In this document: one piece after another, positions 57,528-64,000 of the stretch
How the letters are laid out: every line of letters begins with the position of its first letter
Numbering within the stretch: the stretch's first letter is position 1
Source of the DNA: Aspergillus flavus
Taxonomy: Eukaryota; Ascomycota; Eurotiomycetes; Eurotiales; Aspergillaceae
DNA length: 64,000 nucleotides
Assembly: GCF_009017415.1 (NCBI RefSeq)
Contig: NC_092405.1
Span: 3,596,001 to 3,660,000 of the forward strand
Direction of reading: 5' to 3'
Translations under genes and position numbers: made by a program
Notes under the pieces: generated by a model
What the model was told of the DNA's origin: nothing
The model's database searches: none
The model's input: the letters and a program-made list of their open reading frames with translations, nothing else

Positions 57528-58036
57528 ATTGTAACCTGACAGAATTTCTCCGTTAATGAACTGTAATCAAAAGCTTGCACATATACGTTTCAATCCTGCA
57601 CAATTTTGTTCACTGCAGAGACAATAACCATTCTGTAACTTGGAAGTTAGTAGCCTGTCTTTCATGTTGCTGTAAAACTGTAATGTGACAAGTATTAGTG
57701 ATTGGAACTCCACTACAAGGTTCCCTCCTTGCCTTTCCCCTCTGATTTTCGTGTATAGAGGAGGCGTCGCATTCTTGATGTGGTGTCAGCTCGATACTTG
57801 CAATGGTGATTGTTTTTTGGCTTGTGGAGTGTGAAGACTGGAGTGTCTTGGTCCTCACCTACTTGACGCTGTTGTCAGATAACATATTATAATGATACAT
57901 ATCACATTATAGTATAGCAAAGCTTCGGAAAAAAAAAAGAGTATATAAGGAAAAGCCCAACTTGAAGATACCTCATAGTAGGTGAGAACAAGGAGGACTG
58001 ACTAACTAGCACCAGAAAAAAAACAAAAAGAAATGC
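57528..58036. other. intergenic region between two tRNA genes
   Basis: 509 bp with an A-rich run near 57930 and no coding frame. Confidence 0.5.
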
Positions 58037-58108
58037 TTCCGATGCGGGGAATCGAACCCCGAGCTGCTGTGTGAGAGACAGCGATGTTAACCATTACACC
58101 ACATCGGA
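58037..58108 (-). tRNA. tRNA-Glu (anticodon CTC)
   Basis: 72 nt on the minus strand, no intron. The acceptor stem TCCGATG pairs perfectly with CATCGGA, followed by A. The anticodon arm GCTGT-CTCTCAC-ACAGC presents CTC (Glu GAG codon). The T arm CGGGG-TTCGATT-CCCCG is perfect. Confidence 0.95.
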
Positions 58109-58156
58109 TGATTGTTGAATTGTGTCGTGATATAATGTTATACAAGCCAAAGATGC

Positions 58157-59689
58157 TCAGTCAGGGATGTCCACACACCGACTCATTGTCAGTGATCGCA
58201 CTCTGTTATTCGCTTTGTTATCTCTAATAGTTGTCGAGACATAATACATTCTATTGCGTTGTGAGCAACTTAACATCCCTGATATCAACTCTTTCGCTCC
58301 CCAAGCGCTCCCCCACAGCTCCAAAACCTCATCCGGTACCTCCCATTTCGCTGTCCGCTCCAAATCTATATGACAACGTCTCTCCTCCTACCTCGCAGGC
58401 CGTGTCTCAGAATACGTGAAAACAATTTCAGGATTGTCCGTAAGATACATCGCCATACAAAATTCCAAGCGCAGCAGCCTAGGCATCCGATTCATAGCCT
58501 CAGCCATAGACTTCATCAGTGCATTAAGCATCTCCGGGTCTGTCTCCGTCCTCCACTGGTGCCAAGGTTGCTGGCCATTAAGCATAGCCTGTCCCCACTC
58601 AGTCTCGTTAGTGCCTAATGGGAAACGACAGATCACAGAGCTGGGATTGCCCGTGTAATACCATCGACCATCGTAGGTTAGCATCGCCTCGTTGATACTA
58701 AAATCCTGTATATAGGGGAATGGTGCAGTTCCATTGAAGAGTGCAGGAGAAACAAGTTACAATCCTGTAAGGCTTATAGTTGCCAGGGGAGATGTTTCTG
58801 CTAGCTTCCTGATGGAGAGGTTTAATGAATCTCCATCTGGGTAGGCTGGGTCTTCGGTTTGGGTTTCATAGCTGTGGTTGAGGAGGACACTCTCTGTGAG
58901 GGAGAGGTATAGGGATCTCAGATTGCTTAAGGACGGCGAGTCCAGTGCTTTGGCGAGAGCTGAATGGTTAGTTGGACTATACCATTGAGGAAAGTTACGG
59001 AGACTTACCTAGTCGATACTCCTTCTGTAACTCTTTGTTCTTCGGAGGGGGGGCATTTAGCTTAAGCATTAGGGTCTCCAACCTAGGTAATGAAGAGATA
59101 ATCCAACCGATCATCGAGGGGTGCGGATTCCGTCTTACGTCCGGGATATATAAAGCTCTGATGTATGGCAATTCTGGTAGGTCCACATTACCTGAAGAGA
59201 GGTAGATGTCCCTTAGCACAGGTCCCAGTCACATGTTGAGATCTAGTGGTCGACGACCAAGGTTTTTGTATGAAGAGGTCGCGACTTGGAGGTTGATACC
59301 TTGCTTGTCCCATGTTGATAACTCGTTGAAAAGGTCCATGATATCCTTCTCGAAGGCTTTATCATTCGCATCTCTTTCTTTATGTCTCGCGCTGGATGCC
59401 GGTAGGTCAATTTCATAATATAGACGTCGCAGCGTTTGCCTCAGCCGTGGAAACGAAAATGTTTGACGAAACTTAAGTAGATCAGAACTGTGCTTCTGGA
59501 TATCTGTCATCGTGAATCATTCGACTGCGTATTGCCACGAACGGGAGATGGTCGCGTATGAGGCGATTTTAATGTAGGCATTTCTTGCCATGGTTGGGGC
59601 CATTGCTTCAGTCTTGATACCTGGATGGGGGCCTCCCGGCAAAGATGGGGAATGATTAACAGGAGGATTTCTTGACTGAGAGAGTCCAT
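58157..59689 (-). pseudogene. F-box-like / DUF6546-type gene, broken by nonsense codons and a frameshift
   Basis: On the minus strand the frame starts with an F-box-like MDSLSQEILLLIIPHL (59689) and continues as one recognisable protein to 58157, interrupted by a frameshift near 59617-59630 and in-frame stops TGA 59519-59517, TGA 59231-59229, TAA 58759-58757 and TAG 58390-58388. An intact intron (59008-58960, GTAAGT/CTAAC/CAG) is still present, so the copy is not processed. Between stops the protein reads smoothly (KIASYATISRSWQYAVE; FRQTFSFPRLRQTLRRLYYE; RALYIPDVRR; VPDEVLELWG). All four stops could come from C-to-T changes in CGA, CAA or CAG codons. It is therefore a decayed F-box-like protein gene. 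Confidence 0.82.
58960..59008 (-). other. retained spliceosomal intron in the F-box pseudogene
   Basis: 49 bp with GTAAGT donor, CTAAC branch and CAG acceptor, joining GAG-TAT-CGA-CTA-G to CT-CTC-GCC in phase 1. Confidence 0.65.
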
Positions 59690-60274
59690 CTTGGTGCTGG
59701 TGATGGGATTGTAAGGAAATGTTGGATCGATTCTTAGTGATCGGTAAGTGGGTGGGTTTGACGCCGAACGAGTTCCACTCAGTTTTTATTCATGACATTC
59801 ATTCACTTTGAGAGGTAAGAGAGTTGTTGGGTTTGAGAGTGTAAGGATTGAAAAGATCAGATTAGAAGGAGGATATGCGTAACACATCGAACTCATTGGC
59901 GGTAGGCCTACTTAGCAGGTGACCGCAGGTGACCTGAAGGTGCGTGATATCTCGTTCTCTTAAACAAATCAGGCTACGATGACTAACTTCTCTGGTGTTT
60001 CAATTGTGATCCCTTCGTGATACAGAGGCTGTAGTACACAGTGGTTAAGGTAAGATATTGTTATATGTTAAAGCAGGTTATGCCACTGGACCAAAATATC
60101 TTTGGCAGTTGGTCGTGCCTCGAACCGAGATATGGCCAACATTATATAATGTCAAAGATTATTGTAGTCAGAGAAGGCCCAATTTTGATACGCGCGAAAT
60201 TTGAAGCCAATGATTACTTCGCACCTTAGAGCTATATACCATAGACCTACAAGGCAAATATAAATACACTGAGT
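59690..60274. other. intergenic region
   Basis: Between the F-box pseudogene and the GEL/X8 remnant. No coding frame supported. Confidence 0.5.
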
Positions 60275-60683
60275 TTACAGAGAAACCATCAAGAAACCCG
60301 CCACAGCCGCCGCAACAAAGTACGCCACCCCAAACCAACCACTCACTCTCACAGCAACAGGGCTCACAATACCAGAAGACGCGCCCTCAGAAGTAGAGGT
60401 ACTAGCCGCGCTACCACCACCAGTAGGATGAGAAGTGACCTTGCCTGTCCCCGCCGATCCCGCCTGGCTAACCAAAGACTTGCAGGTACCAGATAGATCC
60501 TTGGGAGACTGAATCGAGGCCGAGCCGTCGAAATCACAAGCAGACTTTCTCTTCCCCTGGTCCCTGTAGTACTGATCAAAGACGAAGGACAATTGGTCCT
60601 TACTCGAGCAGACGCTGTAGGAACCATAGCCACCCAGCGGACACCGACATCAGGGAGACACCTGTCAGCGTGGAAAGCTTCAT
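60275..60683 (-). pseudogene. truncated GEL-type glucanosyltransferase remnant (X8/CBM43 end + GPI signal)
   Basis: A minus-strand frame ending at 60277 encodes the C-terminal half of an X8 (CBM43) domain as found in GEL/GAS beta-1,3-glucanosyltransferases: [35 protein letters not shown] and SGTCKSL with the X8 cysteines, then a Ser/Thr/Gly spacer and a hydrophobic GPI-attachment tail ([18 protein letters not shown]). The GH72 catalytic domain, which should precede it by ~330 residues, is missing. Just upstream, ATG 60683 starts a signal-peptide-like [17 protein letters not shown], but it is one base out of frame with the X8 part. I see no intron that would fix it. The locus is best read as a deletion plus frameshift remnant; a short GPI protein made by an unrecognised splice cannot be excluded. 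Confidence 0.72.
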
Positions 60684-61913
60684 TTCAACGAGCGTTCTAT
60701 GTGACTATATGCGAGTTCAATATAAACCTTCGCTATATTAGAAGGAATACTAAAGGAAGGAAACAAGCGCAGGAACTGCACCGCGACGACAGAAAGCGAG
60801 TGGAAATGCTTCACACAACACAAATGTTTTCTACAACGAGGCGAAGGAGAATTTAAAAGCCCGAAGTGGTGGAGATAGGCAACACTAAAGTCAAAATGCC
60901 CCTGCATCAAGGAGATGTCACCGTTGGACTGCACGATCCTCACGCCTCATTCATGCTACCTGGGCTGCTAATGAGACAGAAGGTGCAGTAACTCCCCCAG
61001 TGAAGCTGGTAAACCATCGGTGGACTATAATTTCCGCTAAGAACTGAATTAATGCATAACTAACGTGTACTATTGTATATGAGTCACTGAGTAGTGCTAT
61101 GACCAGCCAGCAGTTTATTGGCTGTAACATGGGGGCGACATGTCAAATTAATGAACCAGCGTATTAACGAGAGCGAAGGAACTCACTACTTGGCAAGAAA
61201 GCTTAGCCGACGATTGGCGGGTCAGGCCGATGGAGCCCTAAGAATGGACCCATTTTCAGGGACCATGAGTGGTTAACGGCTTTTACTACCGGTATGCATT
61301 CAATTATGGGGCATGTTTCACTGGTTATGCTGTTAAAATACACCGGACTATTTCCATTTCGTTTTGGCCTTTGACACACAATCAATTCCTAGTAAAGCCT
61401 GCTTCATAAATATTTGTTTGAAAGCGTTTAGTAGCCTTCTTCTAACAGGCATACCACACCTCGGCCCATGCAAGTTTGCTTTCTATCCGAAAGATGGCAA
61501 GTACTCTAGCCATGTGTATACAACAGATTTCAGTGGTGGTCGTCGACTATGCAATTGCTTGGGGTGCGAAATAGCTTATAACTGGCTTCTTGCTATTCAC
61601 GGATCGATCTGTTCGTATTATGTTAAGAAACGGGAGTGTTTGGCGAACCTGAAGTGCTTCGTGCATCTTAGTCCAAAGTAGTGTCCTGAACTCTACGTAA
61701 ACTTGCTATCTGGGGTGTAGTTTCGTGTTGCCTAAACTCACAATACACCTTTGTGGTGCTCTACAATGCGTACAAAGTAGGTCGTATACATTAAAGTGCT
61801 ACAAGCACATACGAGATATGAATTGAAATGGAGTAGGGTATAAGTTGGTCATACTAATCATGCAGCATCCCTAGAACTAAAACAAGAAAAAGAAACCCAA
61901 GCTTGATTTAATC
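60684..61913. other. intergenic region (1.2 kb)
   Basis: Short frames on both strands (e.g. 105 codons at 61364-61681) lack family features. Contains the 3' flank of the desaturase gene. No repeat or GH72 remnant seen. Confidence 0.5.
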
Positions 61914-63372
61914 TCAAGCACTAACCATAGGAACCGGTTGCACCATTCTAGTAACCTGATCCCCAGCTCTCACGATCCGCCGACCAGTCGAATCCATCAG
62001 CATCGGCATCTTCCCTTCCGGCAGAGAACGCTTCCAAATCTCCACCTCACACCCACCCCGCAGAACCGCAACCCGCATAGTCGAAAGCAAATTATGAGCC
62101 GCATTAGAATGGTTATAGACCCCACCATTAAAGATAGCCGTAGCGTCTTTACCAACGGCCGACGAAATAAACGCCTTGCCACCAGGATGCTCCTTGATAA
62201 AACTCGTAATATCATGAATAACGCCCCCGATAGTAACAAGGGCCCTGCCGTTCTTGGCTTCGGCCACGAACTCGTCCCAGTCCATTACGGGGAGTTGATC
62301 AAGGGGAATACCCCAGTCGAGAGTAGAGCGCTTTTGATCGAGCTTCTTTTGCAATTGCTGGATGCGACCTTTTTCGATCTCATTCTGGCGGAATTGCTTG
62401 AGATCGTAGGCGAGACCGAGCTGCTTCCAGATCCAGATGGACCATTTTGTTGGATCGTATTGCCACCATTCGATCGCGTTGCGGTAGTCGGATGGAAACT
62501 CGTGGTGGAAGTTGTGGTATCCCTCGCCGAGGGTTACGAAGGCGGTTATGACGTGGTCTCTTGGGGAATTGCGATCATCGAAGGGTTGTTCGCCGATCCA
62601 ATGGGCAAGGGAATTCACACAAAAGGTGGCTTGTTGAATGAAGAAAACGCGGAGGATTCCAGCGTACACGAATCCACCAAGCCAATCACCCCAGCCTAGG
62701 CCGCAGACCAACGTCGGAAAGACGAGACACATGAACAGAGCTGACTTGATATAGTTGGTATGCTGCCAGACGACGACGGGATCGGCGTCAAGATCAGTGA
62801 CGTCCGTGCGACCGATTCGTTTCGGGTTCTGCTTCAGAACCATCCAGCCAATATGCGAATACCAGAATCCTTTTTGGACGGAGTATGGGTCCTTCTCTGT
62901 ATCCGTGTATCGGTGATGGGAACGGTGGCCGCGGGACCACCATCGGATCGAGCCTTGTCCTGCACCGGCTCCTGCGGCGGCTAGGTAGATCCTCAATGGG
63001 AGAGTTGCTTTGTAGCATCTGTGGGCCCAGCAGCGGTGGTATCCTACCACCTGTCAGACATTGGATGAGAGCTCGAAGTCAGGGAGTCATACCGGCCGTG
63101 ATGCCAAGACCTGCGTTGAAGTAGTATACCACGGCGAAGATGCCCGTATAGAGATGGAGAGGTGTCCAGTATGCTCCAAGGCAGCCTAGGAAGGGAATGA
63201 AGAGAATAAAGAAACAGTTCAACCAGTTGACATGCTTGTACCAGTTGCCCCAAGTGATGGGTTGCTCAGTGATGTGCGGCTGGTTGGAGGTGTACTTTTT
63301 TCTCATGGGGACATAGTCTGTAGTGCCATCGTTTAAAGTAGCAACTGTCGGTGATTTTGCGTCGAGCGCCAT
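61914..63372 (-). CDS. ole1: delta-9 fatty acid (stearoyl-CoA) desaturase with cytochrome b5 domain
   Basis: Introduces the first double bond at C9 of stearoyl/palmitoyl-CoA in the ER membrane. Exons 63372-63093 and 63043-61914 (49-bp intron) give 469 residues. The three His boxes are GYHRCWAH (HxxxxH), RSHHRYTD (HxxHH) and [11 protein letters not shown] (HxxHH), with the Asn-bearing [10 protein letters not shown] between. Membrane helices flank the first box ([17 protein letters not shown]) and lie in the middle ([16 protein letters not shown]). A C-terminal cytochrome b5-like domain shows the heme His in KEHPGGKAF and a second in [11 protein letters not shown], as in fungal OLE1, which carries its own electron donor. 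The acceptor is GTGGTAG before GATACC, which keeps ITAGYHR intact. Confidence 0.96.
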
Positions 63373-64000
63373 CTTGGGCTCTTTGACACTAGAGGTCCAG
63401 TATGATAGTCTAGAAAGTATGATGGTCTAGAGTAATGTGAGGAAAGAACGATGTTTTACTCTGTGAAAGTGTGTAATCCCAGGCCAGCAGTTGGCTGCTA
63501 TGTATATGAATACGAACTACATTTTCAGTGGCATGATTCAAGTGGCATTAAAATTTCCGCTCAACAGTTGGATTCCAGAGAGAATGAAAGGGAGTGAATC
63601 TGTACGGGTGTTGTCCTAGAAGACGTTGGGGCTAAATTGTTGGGGAACGGGTGGTCTGACTCAGTCAGCCCTAAGAAAATTCGAAACAGTTGACTATCTT
63701 GGTTGACCCAACCCTAGGCCAATGGCTTAAATTGTGTCACTAACCAAGTGATATGCCTAATATTCTGACTCCCAACCATCCATATGTACCTCGGTCATCG
63801 CCGTCACATGCACCTCTGCCATACGTACAGGTCGAGGTGTTCTGGTGCAGCGATCACTAGCGCTCATTGATTGTAAGTTTCACACCTCAACCGTAGAACC
63901 TGGATTTTATCATAGGGCCGAAATGCTACTCTGCTAGCTAGCATGGAGGTAGGACAAAAGTAGCTAGGCTTCGGGTTACGCAACAAGAAGACTGAGCGCC
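63373..64000. other. promoter region of the desaturase gene / right edge
   Basis: Upstream of the minus-strand desaturase gene. No coding frame or named site was recognised up to the window edge. Confidence 0.45.

Noticed and set aside
61364..61681. 105-codon plus-strand frame with several cysteines
   Set aside because: No signal peptide, irregular cysteine spacing and no neighbouring exon signals; likely chance.
61938..62699. 253-codon plus-strand frame antisense to the desaturase
   Set aside because: It overlaps the conserved desaturase exon fully and has no protein-family character.

Overview
The window is 64 kb of nuclear DNA from a filamentous ascomycete, most probably a Eurotiales mould of the Aspergillus type. 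Genes sit about 2 kb apart on both strands. Introns are mostly 45-70 bp with GTANGT donors, CTRAY branch sites and YAG acceptors. The gene content (glycogen synthase, thiamine-regulated NMT1/THI5, FPP synthase, APC8, SF3A3, FAL1, GID7, V-ATPase A, VPS1, TRK, delta-9 desaturase) is typical of that group. Identifications rest on reading the proteins and their motifs; no database search was possible. For spliced genes I derived exon ends by hand from frame continuity and splice signals.

Layout. 0-9.6 kb: 3' end of an unidentified gene, a small hydrophilic protein, a quinone-oxidoreductase-like dehydrogenase, glycogen synthase, and the thiamine-pyrimidine gene with a TPP riboswitch in its leader. 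10-24 kb: arylsulfotransferase-like membrane protein, FPP synthase back to back with APC8, a DNA ligase-like protein, and SF3A3 back to back with FAL1. 25-34 kb: GID7-like WD40 protein, a 30-residue metallothionein, a PIN-like carrier and an MpaB/DUF2236 oxygenase-like protein. 35-42 kb: V-ATPase subunit A, dynamin VPS1 and a nitrilase-superfamily hydrolase. 42-57 kb is more accessory: a secreted CVNH-like protein with tandem repeats, an alpha/beta hydrolase, a heme-thiolate peroxidase, a TRK potassium transporter, a small cysteine-rich secreted protein and a membrane-anchored GH16 glucanase, separated by long AT-rich gaps. 57-61 kb: two tRNA genes (Ala-CGC, Glu-CTC), an F-box-like pseudogene with four stop codons, and a truncated, frameshifted remnant of a GPI-anchored GEL/X8 glucanosyltransferase. 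62-63.4 kb: the delta-9 desaturase.

Functional themes. The left two-thirds is housekeeping: glycogen and isoprenoid synthesis, thiamine synthesis, cell cycle, RNA splicing, vacuolar acidification and trafficking, and protein turnover. Neighbours are not organised as operons, but two head-to-head pairs share short promoters (FPP synthase/APC8; SF3A3/FAL1, both tied to the spliceosome or exon-junction complex). The right third holds secreted, cell-wall and lineage-variable genes and shows decay. The most interesting regulatory element is the TPP aptamer, which carries an upstream ORF that starts in helix P1 and stops in the P4/P5 region. I saw no transposon, CRISPR array or secondary-metabolite cluster.
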